Source of the DNA: Nansenia antarctica
Lineage: Eukaryota; Chordata; Actinopteri; Argentiniformes; Microstomatidae
NCBI GenBank assembly: GCA_963989245.1
Contig: OZ022349.1
Span: 33,721,616 to 33,785,615, forward strand
DNA: 64,000 nucleotides
Direction of reading: 5' to 3'
Position 1 is the stretch's first letter; every line of letters begins with the position of its first letter. The notes under the pieces were generated by a model. That model saw only the letters and a list, made by a program, of their open reading frames with translations, was not told where the DNA came from and searched no databases. Both the position numbers and the translations under genes were made by a program. Positions 39,218 through 52,976 of the stretch are shown in pieces.

Positions 39218-39313
39218 GGGCTCAGCGAGACGCAGAGCCTGCCAAAAATAGCTTGAACTCGTAAGTGTTCCTCTCCACAGAAGTCTTTAGTAAAAGGCGA
39301 AAGGCTTGTGCGT
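39218..39313 (-). pseudogene. 5'-truncated U5 snRNA
   Basis: Identical by eye to the copy at 36549-36644, including the truncation point, so truncation preceded amplification of the unit. Confidence 0.8.
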
Positions 39314-39428
39314 TTTTTGTGGGTAGTGGTGGTCTAGTGGATAGTGAGTTGGACTTGTGATTGGAAGGTTGTGAGTTCAAATCCCGCCTGAAACCACACC
39401 ACTACTAGTGTGCCCTTCAGTTCTTCTT

Positions 39429-39459
<31 letters not shown>

Positions 39460-39566
39460 GTGGGTAGTGGTGGTCTAGTGGATAGTGAGTTGGACTTGTG
39501 ATCGGAAGGTTGTGAGTTCAAATCCCGCTTGAAACCACACCACTACTAGTGTGCCCTTGAGTTCTT

Positions 39567-39597
<31 letters not shown>

Positions 39598-39716
39598 GTG
39601 GGTAGTGGTGGTCTAGTGGATAGTGAGTTGGACTTGTGATCGGAAGGTTGTGAGTTCAAATCCCGCCTGAAACCACACCACTACTAGTGTGCCCTTGAGT
39701 TCTTCTTCTTCTTCTT

Positions 39717-39747
<31 letters not shown>

Positions 39748-39857
39748 GTGGGTAGTGGTGGTCTAGTGGATAGTGAGTTGGACTTGTGATCGGAAGGTTG
39801 TGAGTTCAAATCCCGCCTGAAACCACACCACTACTAGTGTGCCCTTGAGTTCTTCTT

Positions 39858-39888
<31 letters not shown>

Positions 39889-40007
39889 GTGGGTAGTGGT
39901 GGTCTAGTGGATAGTGAGTTGGACTTGTGATCGGAAGGTTGTGAGTTCAAATCCCGCCTGAAACCACACCACTACTAGTGTGCCCTTGAGTTCTTCTTCT
40001 TCTTCTT

Positions 40008-40038
<31 letters not shown>

Positions 40039-40148
40039 GTGGGTAGTGGTGGTCTAGTGGATAGTGAGTTGGACTTGTGATCGGAAGGTTGTGAGTTCAA
40101 ATCCCGCCTGAAACCACACCACTACTAGTGTGCCCTTGTCTTCTTCTT

Positions 40149-40179
<31 letters not shown>

Positions 40180-40310
40180 GTGGGTAGTGGTGGTCTAGTG
40201 GATAGTGAGTTGGACTTGTGATCGGAAGGTTGTGAGTTCAAATCCCGCCTGAAACCACACCACTACTAGTGTGCCCTTGAGTTCTTCTTCTTCTTCTTCT
40301 TCTTCTTTTT

Positions 40311-40341
<31 letters not shown>

Positions 40342-40548
40342 GTGGGTAGTGGTGGTCTAGTGGATAGTGAGTTGGACTTGTGATCGGAAGGTTGTGAGTT
40401 CAAATCCCGCCTGAAACCACACCACTACTAGTGTGCCCTTGAGTTCTGGTGGTCTAGTGGATAGTGAGTTGGACTTGTGATCGGAAGGTTGTGAGTTCAA
40501 ATCCCGCCTGAAACCACACCACTACTAGTGTGCCCTTGAGTTCTTCTT

Positions 40549-40579
<31 letters not shown>

Positions 40580-40698
40580 GTGGGTAGTGGTGGTCTAGTG
40601 GATAGTGAGTTGGACTTGTGATCGGAAGGTTGTGAGTTCAAATCCCGCCTGAAACCACACCACTACTAGTGTGCCCTTGAGTTCTTCTTCTTCTTCTT

Positions 40699-40729
<31 letters not shown>

Positions 40730-40959
40730 GTGGGTAGTGGTGGTCTAGTGGATAGTGAGTTGGACTTGTGATCGGAAGGTTGTGAGTTCAAATCCCGCCT
40801 GAAACCACACCACTACTAGTGTGCCCTTGAGTTCTTCTTCTTCTTCTTCTTCTTCTTCTTCTTCTTCTTCTTCTTCTTCTTCTTCTTCTTCTTCTTCTTC
40901 TTCTTCTTCTTCTTCTTCTTCTTCTTCTTCTTCTTCTTCTTCTTCTTCTTCTTCTTCTT

Positions 40960-40990
<31 letters not shown>

Positions 40991-41164
40991 GTGGGTAGTG
41001 GTGGTCTAGTGGATAGTGAGTTGGACTTGTGATCGGAAGGTTGTGAGTTCAAATCCCGCCTGAAACCACACCACTACTAGTGTGCCCTTGAGTTCTTCTT
41101 CTTCTTCTTCTTCTTCTTCTTCTTCTTCTTCTTCTTCTTCTTCTTTCTTCTTCTTCTTCTTCTT
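39314..41164 (+). repeat. Array segment C: about 12 SINE-head units with (TTC)n
   Basis: It has the same unit and order of variants as segment B (CTTGTCTTC spacer, then CTTTTTC spacer, then a fused unit at 40447). Segments B and C are therefore successive copies of one U2 repeat of roughly 2.3-2.7 kb. Confidence 0.97.
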
Positions 41165-41176
41165 CACATGAGATAG

Positions 41177-41364
41177 GAGTGCACCGTTCCTGGATGTACT
41201 GCAATACCAGGTCGATGCGTGGAGTGGACGGAGCAAGCCCCGATTCCAGCTCCCTGTTGCAAAAATCAATTTAATATATGGTCCCCGGGTAGGGGACGTA
41301 TCAGATATTAAACTGATAAGAACAGATACTACACTTGATCTTAGCCAAAAGGCCGAGAAGCGAT
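41177..41364 (-). ncRNA. RNU2: U2 snRNA gene, complete, with promoter block
   Basis: A 188-nt copy identical by eye to 38891-39078. It lies 2286 bp from that copy, which sets the local U2 repeat length. The promoter block at 41365-41503 has six AGGTCAC heptads. The (AAG)n 3' flank is the same, and functional 3' processing is unproven. Confidence 0.85.
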
Positions 41365-41503
41365 AACCCATAAATTGAACCGCGCCCACCTCCGCCGCCA
41401 TTATGGTCAAAGTGTGAAAAATGGGTTGACCTGTGACCTGTGACCTGTGACCTGTGACCTGTGACCTGTGACCCCCACCTGGCTTACCTTGAAACACGGA
41501 TAT
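41365..41503 (-). promoter_or_regulatory. U2 upstream block, six AGGTCAC heptads
   Basis: PSE-position element and heptads as at 39079-39217. Confidence 0.6.
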
Positions 41504-41599
41504 GGGCTCAGCGAGACGCAGAGCCTGCCAAAAATAGCTTGAACTCGTAAGTGTTCCTCTCCACAGAAGTCTTTAGTAAAAGGCGAAAGGCTTGTGCGT
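41504..41599 (-). pseudogene. 5'-truncated U5 snRNA
   Basis: Same 96-bp truncated U5 as at 36549 and 39218. Confidence 0.8.
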
Positions 41600-41843
41600 T
41601 TTTTGTGGGTAGTGGTGGTCTAGTGGATAGTGAGTTGGACTTGTGATTGGAAGGTTGTGAGTTCAAATCCTGCCTGAAACCACACCACTACTAGTGTGCC
41701 CTTCAGTTCTTCTTCTTCTTCTTCTTCTTCTTAGTGGGTAGTGGTGGTCTAGTGGATAGTGAGTTGGACTTGTGATCGGAAGGTTGTGAGTTCAAATCCC
41801 GCTTGAAACCACACCACTACTAGTGTGCCCTTGAGTTCTTCTT

Positions 41844-41874
<31 letters not shown>

Positions 41875-41978
41875 GTGGGTAGTGGTGGTCTAGTGGATAG
41901 TGAGTTGGACTTGTGATCGGAAGGTTGTGAGTTCAAATCCCGCCTGAAACCACACCACTACTAGTGTGCCCTTGAGTT

Positions 41979-42009
<31 letters not shown>

Positions 42010-42122
42010 GTGGGTAGTGGTGGTCTAGTGGATAGTGAGTTGGACTTGTGATCGGAAGGTTGTGAGTTCAAATCCCGCCTGAAACCACACCACTACTAGT
42101 GTGCCCTTGAGTTCTTCTTCTT

Positions 42123-42153
<31 letters not shown>

Positions 42154-42260
42154 GTGGGTAGTGGTGGTCTAGTGGATAGTGAGTTGGACTTGTGATCGGA
42201 AGGTTGTGAGTTCAAATCCCGCCTGAAACCACACCACTACTAGTGTGCCCTTGTCTTCTT

Positions 42261-42291
<31 letters not shown>

Positions 42292-42395
42292 GTGGGTAGT
42301 GGTGGTCTAGTGGATAGTGAGTTGGACTTGTGATCGGAAGGTTGTGAGTTCAAATCCCGCCTGAAACCACACCACTACTAGTGTGCCCTTGAGTT

Positions 42396-42426
<31 letters not shown>

Positions 42427-42527
42427 GTGGGTAGTGGTGGTCTAGTGGATAGTGAGTTGGACTTGTGATCGGAAGGTTGTGAGTTCAAATCCCGCCTGAA
42501 ACCACACCACTACTAGTGTGCCCTTGT

Positions 42528-42558
<31 letters not shown>

Positions 42559-42689
42559 GTGGGTAGTGGTGGTCTAGTGGATAGTGAGTTGGACTTGTGA
42601 TCGGAAGGTTGTGAGTTCAAATCCCGCCTGAAACCACACCACTACTAGTGTGCCCTTGAGTTCTTCTTCTTCTTCTTCTTCTTCTTTTT

Positions 42690-42720
<31 letters not shown>

Positions 42721-42927
42721 GTGGGTAGTGGTGGTCTAGTGGATAGTGAGTTGGACTTGTGATCGGAAGGTTGTGAGTTCAAATCCCGCCTGAAACCACA
42801 CCACTACTAGTGTGCCCTTGAGTTCTGGTGGTCTAGTGGATAGTGAGTTGGACTTGTGATCGGAAGGTTGTGAGTTCATATCCCGCCTGAAACCACACCA
42901 CTACTAGTGTGCCCTTGAGTTCTTCTT

Positions 42928-42958
<31 letters not shown>

Positions 42959-43092
42959 GTGGGTAGTGGTGGTCTAGTGGATAGTGAGTTGGACTTGTGA
43001 TCGGAAGGTTGTGAGTTCAAATCCCGCCTGAAACCACACCACTACTAGTGTGCCCTTGAGTTCTTCTTCTTCTTCTTCTTATTCTTCTTCTT

Positions 43093-43123
<31 letters not shown>

Positions 43124-43351
43124 GTGGGTAGTGGTGGTCTAGTGGATAGTGAGTTGGACTTGTGATCGGAAGGTTGTGAGTTCAAATCCCGCCTGAAACC
43201 ACACCACTACTAGTGTGCCCTTGAGTTCTGGTGGTCTAGTGGATAGTGAGTTGGACTTGTGATCGGAAGGTTGTGAGTTCAAATCCCGCCTGAAACCACA
43301 CCACTACTAGTGTGCCCTTGAGTTCTTCTTCTTCTTCTTCTTCTTCTTTTT

Positions 43352-43382
<31 letters not shown>

Positions 43383-43586
43383 GTGGGTAGTGGTGGTCTA
43401 GTGGATAGTGAGTTGGACTTGTGATCGGAAGGTTGTGAGTTCAAATCCCGCCTGAAACCACACCACTACTAGTGTGCCCTTGAGTTCTGGTGGTCTAGTG
43501 GATAGTGAGTTGGACTTGTGATCGGAAGGTTGTGAGTTCAAATCCCGCCTGAAACCACACCACTACTAGTGTGCCCTTGAGTTCTT

Positions 43587-43617
<31 letters not shown>

Positions 43618-43877
43618 GTGGGTAGTGGTGGTCTAGTGGATAGTGAGTTGGACTTGTGATCGGAAGGTTGTGAGTTCAAATCCCGCCTGAAACCACACCA
43701 CTACTAGTGTGCCCTTGAGTTCTTCTTCTTCTTCTTCTTCTTATTCTTCTTCTTCTTCTTCTTCTTAGTGGGTAGTGGTGGTCTAGTGGATAGTGAGTTG
43801 GACTTGTGATCGGAAGGTTGTGAGTTCAAATCCCGCCTGAAACCACACCACTACTAGTGTGCCCTTGAGTTCTTCTT

Positions 43878-43908
<31 letters not shown>

Positions 43909-44012
43909 GTGGGTAGTGGTGGTCTAGTGGATAGTGAGTTGGACTTGTGATCGGAAGGTTGTGAGTTCAAATCCCGCCTGAAACCACACCACTACTAGTG
44001 TGCCCTTGAGTT

Positions 44013-44043
<31 letters not shown>

Positions 44044-44244
44044 GTGGGTAGTGGTGGTCTAGTGGATAGTGAGTTGGACTTGTGATCGGAAGGTTGTGAG
44101 TTCAAATCCCGCCTGAAACCACACCACTACTAGTGTGCCCTTGAGTTCTGGTGGTCTAGTGGATAGTGAGTTGGACTTGTGATCGGAAGGTTGTGAGTTC
44201 AAATCCCGCCTGAAACCACACCACTACTAGTGTGCCCTTGAGTT

Positions 44245-44275
<31 letters not shown>

Positions 44276-44488
44276 GTGGGTAGTGGTGGTCTAGTGGATA
44301 GTGAGTTGGACTTGTGATCGGAAGGTTGTGAGTTCAAATCCCGCCTGAAACCACACCACTACTAGTGTGCCCTTGAGTTCTGGTGGTCTAGTGGATAGTG
44401 AGTTGGACTTGTGATCGGAAGGTTGTGAGTTCAAATCCCGCCTGAAACCACACCACTACTAGTGTGCCCTTGAGTTCTTCTTCTTCTT

Positions 44489-44519
<31 letters not shown>

Positions 44520-44623
44520 GTGGGTAGTGGTGGTCTAGTGGATAGTGAGTTGGACTTGTGATCGGAAGGTTGTGAGTTCAAATCCCGCCTGAAACCACAC
44601 CACTACTAGTGTGCCCTTGAGTT

Positions 44624-44654
<31 letters not shown>

Positions 44655-44767
44655 GTGGGTAGTGGTGGTCTAGTGGATAGTGAGTTGGACTTGTGATCGG
44701 AAGGTTGTGAGTTCAAATCCCGCCTGAAACCACACCACTACTAGTGTGCCCTTGAGTTCTTCTTCTT

Positions 44768-44798
<31 letters not shown>

Positions 44799-44911
44799 GT
44801 GGGTAGTGGTGGTCTAGTGGATAGTGAGTTGGACTTGTGATCGGAAGGTTGTGAGTTCAAATCCCGCCTGAAACCACACCACTACTAGTGTAACCTTGAG
44901 TTCTTCTTCTT

Positions 44912-44942
<31 letters not shown>

Positions 44943-45334
44943 GTGGGTAGTGGTGGTCTAGTGGATAGTGAGTTGGACTTGTGATCGGAAGGTTGTGAGT
45001 TCAAATCCCGCCTGAAACCACACCACTACTAGTGTGCCCTTGAGTTCTTCTTCTTCTTCTTCTTCTTCTTAGTGGGTAGTGGTGGTCTAGTGGATAGTGA
45101 GTTGGACTTGTGATCGGAAGGTTGTGAGTTCAAATCCCGCCTGAAACCACACCACTACTAGTGTGCCCTTGAGTTCTTCTTCTTCTTCTTCTTCTTCTTA
45201 TTCTTCTTCTTCTTCTTCTTCTTCTTAGTGGGTAGTGGTGGTCTAGTGGATAGTGAGTTGGACTTGTGATCGGAAGGTTGTGAGTTCAAATCCCGCCTGA
45301 AACCACACCACTACTAGTGTGCCCTTGAGTTCTT

Positions 45335-45365
<31 letters not shown>

Positions 45366-45475
45366 GTGGGTAGTGGTGGTCTAGTGGATAGTGAGTTGGA
45401 CTTGTGATCGGAAGGTTGTGAGTTCAAATCCCGCCTGAAACCACACAACTACTAGTGTGCCCTTGAGTTCTTCTT

Positions 45476-45506
<31 letters not shown>

Positions 45507-45719
45507 GTGGGTAGTGGTGGTCTAGTGGATAGTGAGTTGGACTTGTGATCGGAAGGTTGTGAGTTCAAATCCCGCCTGAAACCACACCACTACTAGTGTG
45601 CCCTTGAGTTCTGGTGGTCTAGTGGATAGTGAGTTGGACTTGTGATCGGAAGGTTGTGAGTTCAAATCCCGCCTGAAACCACACCACTACTAGTGTGCCC
45701 TTGAGTTCTTCTTCTTCTT

Positions 45720-45750
<31 letters not shown>

Positions 45751-45957
45751 GTGGGTAGTGGTGGTCTAGTGGATAGTGAGTTGGACTTGTGATCGGAAGG
45801 TTGTGAGTTCAAATCCCGCCTGAAACCACACCACTACTAGTGTGCCCTTGAGTTCTGGTGGTCTAGTGGATAGTGAGTTGGACTTGTGATCGGAAGGTTG
45901 TGAGTTCAAATCCCGCCTGAAACCACACCACTACTAGTGTGCCCTTGAGTTCTTCTT

Positions 45958-45988
<31 letters not shown>

Positions 45989-46104
45989 GTGGGTAGTGGT
46001 GGTCTAGTGGATAGTGAGTTGGACTTGTGATCGGAAGGTTGTGAGTTCAAATCCCGCCTGAAACCACACCACTACTAGTGTGCCCTTGAGTTCTTCTTCT
46101 TCTT

Positions 46105-46135
<31 letters not shown>

Positions 46136-46239
46136 GTGGGTAGTGGTGGTCTAGTGGATAGTGAGTTGGACTTGTGATCGGAAGGTTGTGAGTTCAAATC
46201 CCGCCTGAAACCACACCACTACTAGTGTGCCCTTGAGTT

Positions 46240-46270
<31 letters not shown>

Positions 46271-46380
46271 GTGGGTAGTGGTGGTCTAGTGGATAGTGAG
46301 TTGGACTTGTGATCGGAAGGTTGTGAGTTCAAATCCCGCCTGAAACCACACCACTACTAGTGTGCCCTTGAGTTCTTCTT

Positions 46381-46411
<31 letters not shown>

Positions 46412-46615
46412 GTGGGTAGTGGTGGTCTAGTGGATAGTGAGTTGGACTTGTGATCGGAAGGTTGTGAGTTCAAATCCCGCCTGAAACCACACCACTACTA
46501 GTGTGCCCTTGAGTTCTGGTGGTCTAGTGGATAGTGAGTTGGACTTGTGATCGGAAGGTTGTGAGTTCAAATCCCGCCTGAAACCACACCACTACTAGTG
46601 TGCCCTTGAGTTCTT

Positions 46616-46646
<31 letters not shown>

Positions 46647-46879
46647 GTGGGTAGTGGTGGTCTAGTGGATAGTGAGTTGGACTTGTGATCGGAAGGTTGT
46701 GAGTTCAAATCCCGCCTGAAACCACACCACTACTAGTGTGCCCTTGAGTTCTTCTTCTTCTTCTTCTTCTTAGTGGGTAGTGGTGGTCTAGTGGATAGTG
46801 AGTTGGACTTGTGATCGGAAGGTTGTGAGTTCAAATCCCGCCTGAAACCACACCACTACTAGTGTGCCCTTGAGTTCTT

Positions 46880-46910
<31 letters not shown>

Positions 46911-47014
46911 GTGGGTAGTGGTGGTCTAGTGGATAGTGAGTTGGACTTGTGATCGGAAGGTTGTGAGTTCAAATCCCGCCTGAAACCACACCACTACTAG
47001 TGTGCCCTTGTCTT

Positions 47015-47045
<31 letters not shown>

Positions 47046-47281
47046 GTGGGTAGTGGTGGTCTAGTGGATAGTGAGTTGGACTTGTGATCGGAAGGTTGTG
47101 AGTTCAAATCCCGCCTGAAACCACACCACTACTAGTGTGCCCTTGAGTTCTTCTTCTTCTTCTTCTTCTTCTTCTTAGTGGGTAGTGGTGGTCTAGTGGA
47201 TAGTGAGTTGGACTTGTGATCGGAAGGTTGTGAGTTCAAATCCCGCCTGAAACCACACCACTACTAGTGTGCCCTTGAGTT

Positions 47282-47312
<31 letters not shown>

Positions 47313-47446
47313 GTGGGTAGTGGTGGTCTAGTGGATAGTGAGTTGGACTTGTGATCGGAAGGTTGTGAGTTCAAATCCCGCCTGAAACCACACCACTACT
47401 AGTGTGCCCTTGAGTTCTTCTTCTTCTTCTTCTTCTTCTTCTTTTT

Positions 47447-47477
<31 letters not shown>

Positions 47478-47690
47478 GTGGGTAGTGGTGGTCTAGTGGA
47501 TAGTGAGTTGGACTTGTGATCGGAAGGTTGTGAGTTCAAATCCCGCCTGAAACCACACCACTACTAGTGTGCCCTTGAGTTCTGGTGGTCTAGTGGATAG
47601 TGAGTTGGACTTGTGATCGGAAGGTTGTGAGTTCATATCCCGCCTGAAACCACACCACTACTAGTGTGCCCTTGAGTTCTTCTTCTTCTT

Positions 47691-47721
<31 letters not shown>

Positions 47722-47864
47722 GTGGGTAGTGGTGGTCTAGTGGATAGTGAGTTGGACTTGTGATCGGAAGGTTGTGAGTTCAAATCCCGCCTGAAACCAC
47801 ACCACTACTAGTGTGCCCTTGAGTTCTTCTTCTTCTTCTTCTTATTCTTCTTCTTCTTCTTCTT

Positions 47865-47895
<31 letters not shown>

Positions 47896-48123
47896 GTGGG
47901 TAGTGGTGGTCTAGTGGATAGTGAGTTGGACTTGTGATCGGAAGGTTGTGAGTTCAAATCCCGCCTGAAACCACACCACTACTAGTGTGCCCTTGAGTTC
48001 TGGTGGTCTAGTGGATAGTGAGTTGGACTTGTGATCGGAAGGTTGTGAGTTCAAATCCCGCCTGAAACCACACCACTACTAGTGTGCCCTTGAGTTCTTC
48101 TTCTTCTTCTTCTTCTTCTTTTT

Positions 48124-48154
<31 letters not shown>

Positions 48155-48634
48155 GTGGGTAGTGGTGGTCTAGTGGATAGTGAGTTGGACTTGTGATCGG
48201 AAGGTTGTGAGTTCAAATCCCGCCTGAAACCACACCACTACTAGTGTGCCCTTGAGTTCTGGTGGTCTAGTGGATAGTGAGTTGGACTTGTGATCGGAAG
48301 GTTGTGAGTTCAAATCCCGCCTGAAACCACACCACTACTAGTGTGCCCTTGAGTTCTTCTTCTTCTTCTTCTTCTTCTTAGTGGGTAGTGGTGGTCTAGT
48401 GGATAGTGAGTTGGACTTGTGATCGGAAGGTTGTGAGTTCAAATCCCGCCTGAAACCACACCACTACTAGTGTGCCCTTGAGTTCTTCTTCTTCTTCTTC
48501 TTCTTCTTATTCTTCTTCTTCTTCTTCTTAGTGGGTAGTGGTGGTCTAGTGGATAGTGAGTTGGACTTGTGATCGGAAGGTTGTGAGTTCAAATCCCGCC
48601 TGAAACCACACCACTACTAGTGTGCCCTTGAGTT

Positions 48635-48665
<31 letters not shown>

Positions 48666-48772
48666 GTGGGTAGTGGTGGTCTAGTGGATAGTGAGTTGGA
48701 CTTGTGATCGGAAGGTTGTGAGTTCAAATCCCGCCTGAAACCACACCACTACTAGTGTGCCCTTGAGTTCTT

Positions 48773-48803
<31 letters not shown>

Positions 48804-49004
48804 GTGGGTAGTGGTGGTCTAGTGGATAGTGAGTTGGACTTGTGATCGGAAGGTTGTGAGTTCAAATCCCGCCTGAAACCACACCACTACTAGTGTGCCC
48901 TTGAGTTCTGGTGGTCTAGTGGATAGTGAGTTGGACTTGTGATCGGAAGGTTGTGAGTTCAAATCCCGCCTGAAACCACACCACTACTAGTGTGCCCTTG
49001 AGTT

Positions 49005-49035
<31 letters not shown>

Positions 49036-49251
49036 GTGGGTAGTGGTGGTCTAGTGGATAGTGAGTTGGACTTGTGATCGGAAGGTTGTGAGTTCAAATC
49101 CCGCCTGAAACCACACCACTACTAGTGTGCCCTTGAGTTCTGGTGGTCTAGTGGATAGTGAGTTGGACTTGTGATCGGAAGGTTGTGAGTTCAAATCCCG
49201 CCTGAAACCACACCACTACTAGTGTGCCCTTGAGTTCTTCTTCTTCTTCTT

Positions 49252-49282
<31 letters not shown>

Positions 49283-49386
49283 GTGGGTAGTGGTGGTCTA
49301 GTGGATAGTGAGTTGGACTTGTGATCGGAAGGTTGTGAGTTCAAATCCCGCCTGAAACCACACCACTACTAGTGTGCCCTTGAGTT

Positions 49387-49417
<31 letters not shown>

Positions 49418-49527
49418 GTGGGTAGTGGTGGTCTAGTGGATAGTGAGTTGGACTTGTGATCGGAAGGTTGTGAGTTCAAATCCCGCCTGAAACCACACCA
49501 CTACTAGTGTGCCCTTGAGTTCTTCTT

Positions 49528-49558
<31 letters not shown>

Positions 49559-49674
49559 GTGGGTAGTGGTGGTCTAGTGGATAGTGAGTTGGACTTGTGA
49601 TCGGAAGGTTGTGAGTTCAAATCCCGCCTGAAACCACACCACTACTAGTGTGCCCTTGAGTTCTTCTTCTTCTT

Positions 49675-49705
<31 letters not shown>

Positions 49706-49812
49706 GTGGGTAGTGGTGGTCTAGTGGATAGTGAGTTGGACTTGTGATCGGAAGGTTGTGAGTTCAAATCCCGCCTGAAACCACACCACTACTAGTGTGC
49801 CCTTGAGTTCTT

Positions 49813-49843
<31 letters not shown>

Positions 49844-50050
49844 GTGGGTAGTGGTGGTCTAGTGGATAGTGAGTTGGACTTGTGATCGGAAGGTTGTGAG
49901 TTCAAATCCCGCCTGAAACCACACCACTACTAGTGTGCCCTTGAGTTCTGGTGGTCTAGTGGATAGTGAGTTGGACTTGTGATCGGAAGGTTGTGAGTTC
50001 AAATCCCGCCTGAAACCACACCACTACTAGTGTGCCCTTGAGTTCTTCTT

Positions 50051-50081
<31 letters not shown>

Positions 50082-50288
50082 GTGGGTAGTGGTGGTCTAG
50101 TGGATAGTGAGTTGGACTTGTGATCGGAAGGTTGTGAGTTCAAATCCCGCCTGAAACCACACCACTACTAGTGTGCCCTTGAGTTCTGGTGGTCTAGTGG
50201 ATAGTGAGTTGGACTTGTGATCGGAAGGTTGTGAGTTCAAATCCCGCCTGAAACCACACCACTACTAGTGTGCCCTTGAGTTCTTCTT

Positions 50289-50319
<31 letters not shown>

Positions 50320-50432
50320 GTGGGTAGTGGTGGTCTAGTGGATAGTGAGTTGGACTTGTGATCGGAAGGTTGTGAGTTCAAATCCCGCCTGAAACCACAC
50401 CACTACTAGTGTGCCCTTGAGTTCTTCTTCTT

Positions 50433-50463
<31 letters not shown>

Positions 50464-50576
50464 GTGGGTAGTGGTGGTCTAGTGGATAGTGAGTTGGACT
50501 TGTGATCGGAAGGTTGTGAGTTCAAATCCCGCCTGAAACCACACCACTACTAGTGTGCCCTTGAGTTCTTCTTCTT

Positions 50577-50607
<31 letters not shown>

Positions 50608-50723
50608 GTGGGTAGTGGTGGTCTAGTGGATAGTGAGTTGGACTTGTGATCGGAAGGTTGTGAGTTCAAATCCCGCCTGAAACCACACCACTACTAGTGT
50701 GCCCTTGAGTTCTTCTTCTTCTT

Positions 50724-50754
<31 letters not shown>

Positions 50755-51146
50755 GTGGGTAGTGGTGGTCTAGTGGATAGTGAGTTGGACTTGTGATCGG
50801 AAGGTTGTGAGTTCAAATCCCGCCTGAAACCACACCACTACTAGTGTGCCCTTGAGTTCTTCTTCTTCTTCTTCTTCTTCTTCTTAGTGGGTAGTGGTGG
50901 TCTAGTGGATAGTGAGTTGGACTTGTGATCGGAAGGTTGTGAGTTCAAATCCCGCCTGAAACCACACCACTACTAGTGTGCCCTTGAGTTCTTCTTCTTC
51001 TTCTTCTTCTTCTTATTCTTCTTCTTCTTCTTCTTCTTCTTAGTGGGTAGTGGTGGTCTAGTGGATAGTGAGTTGGACTTGTGATCGGAAGGTTGTGAGT
51101 TCAAATCCCGCCTGAAACCACACCACTACTAGTGTGCCCTTGAGTT

Positions 51147-51177
<31 letters not shown>

Positions 51178-51287
51178 GTGGGTAGTGGTGGTCTAGTGGA
51201 TAGTGAGTTGGACTTGTGATCGGAAGGTTGTGAGTTCAAATCCCGCCTGAAACCACACCACTACTAGTGTGCCCTTGAGTTCTTCTT

Positions 51288-51318
<31 letters not shown>

Positions 51319-51519
51319 GTGGGTAGTGGTGGTCTAGTGGATAGTGAGTTGGACTTGTGATCGGAAGGTTGTGAGTTCAAATCCCGCCTGAAACCACACC
51401 ACTACTAGTGTGCCCTTGAGTTCTGGTGGTCTAGTGGATAGTGAGTTGGACTTGTGATCGGAAGGTTGTGAGTTCAAATCCCGCCTGAAACCACACCACT
51501 ACTAGTGTGCCCTTGAGTT

Positions 51520-51550
<31 letters not shown>

Positions 51551-51751
51551 GTGGGTAGTGGTGGTCTAGTGGATAGTGAGTTGGACTTGTGATCGGAAGG
51601 TTGTGAGTTCAAATCCCGCCTGAAACCACACCACTACTAGTGTGCCCTTGAGTTCTGGTGGTCTAGTGGATAGTGAGTTGGACTTGTGATCGGAAGGTTG
51701 TGAGTTCAAATCCCGCCTGAAACCACACCACTACTAGTGTGCCCTTGAGTT

Positions 51752-51782
<31 letters not shown>

Positions 51783-51895
51783 GTGGGTAGTGGTGGTCTA
51801 GTGGATAGTGAGTTGGACTTGTGATCGGAAGGTTGTGAGTTCAAATCCCGCCTGAAACCACACCACTACTAGTGTGCCCTTGAGTTCTTCTTCTT

Positions 51896-51926
<31 letters not shown>

Positions 51927-52030
51927 GTGGGTAGTGGTGGTCTAGTGGATAGTGAGTTGGACTTGTGATCGGAAGGTTGTGAGTTCAAATCCCGCCTGAA
52001 ACCACACCACTACTAGTGTGCCCTTGAGTT

Positions 52031-52061
<31 letters not shown>

Positions 52062-52165
52062 GTGGGTAGTGGTGGTCTAGTGGATAGTGAGTTGGACTTG
52101 TGATCGGAAGGTTGTGAGTTCAAATCCCGCCTGAAACCACACCACTACTAGTGTGCCCTTGAGTT

Positions 52166-52196
<31 letters not shown>

Positions 52197-52400
52197 GTGG
52201 GTAGTGGTGGTCTAGTGGATAGTGAGTTGGACTTGTGATCGGAAGGTTGTGAGTTCAAATCCCGCCTGAAACCACACCACTACTAGTGTGCCCTTGAGTT
52301 CTGGTGGTCTAGTGGATAGTGAGTTGGACTTGTGATCGGAAGGTTGTGAGTTCAAATCCCGCCTGAAACCACACCACTACTAGTGTGCCCTTGAGTTCTT

Positions 52401-52431
<31 letters not shown>

Positions 52432-52547
52432 GTGGGTAGTGGTGGTCTAGTGGATAGTGAGTTGGACTTGTGATCGGAAGGTTGTGAGTTCAAATCCCGC
52501 CTGAAACCACACCACTACTAGTGTGCCCTTGAGTTCTTCTTCTTCTT

Positions 52548-52578
<31 letters not shown>

Positions 52579-52722
52579 GTGAAGAGTGGTGGTCTAGTGG
52601 ATAGTGAGTTGGACTTGTGATCGGAAGGTTGTGAGTTCAAATCCCGCCTGAAACCACACCACTACTAGTGTGCCCTTGAGTTCTTCTTCTTCTTCTTCTT
52701 CTTTCTTCTTCTTCTTCTTCTT
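41600..52722 (+). repeat. Array segment D: about 84 SINE-head units with (TTC)n, no snRNA
   Basis: It is 11 kb of the same SINE-head/(TTC)n unit without any U2 or U5. About 17 units are fused directly to the previous one (GAGTTCTGGTGGTC). Private variants repeat at a fixed offset. A TTCATATCCC change occurs at 42877 and 47634, and CTTTTTC at 42685 and 47442, both 4757 bp apart, proving a large internal duplication. Confidence 0.97.
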
Positions 52723-52734
52723 CACATGAGATAG

Positions 52735-52885
52735 GAGTGCACCGTTCCTGGATGTACTGCAATACCAGGTCGATGCGTGGAGTGGACGGAGCAAGCCCCG
52801 ATTCCAGCTCCCTGTTGCAAAAATCAATTTAATATATGGTCCCCGGGTAGGGGACGTATCAGATATTAAACTGATAAGAACAGAT
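52735..52885 (-). pseudogene. U2 snRNA nt 38-188, separated from its 5' end by a retroelement
   Basis: Sequence matches complete U2 down to nt 38 and then meets the 3' end of the ORF1-only element. Nucleotides 38-53 are present again on the far side (54908-54960), forming the target-site duplication. Confidence 0.95.
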
Positions 52886-52976
52886 TGTTAAATGTTTTTA
52901 TTTCAATTTCTCCTTACACAGGGAACCTTGTTCCCCCTTTCCAATAAAACTGCACAAAAATAATCAAAACACGTCC

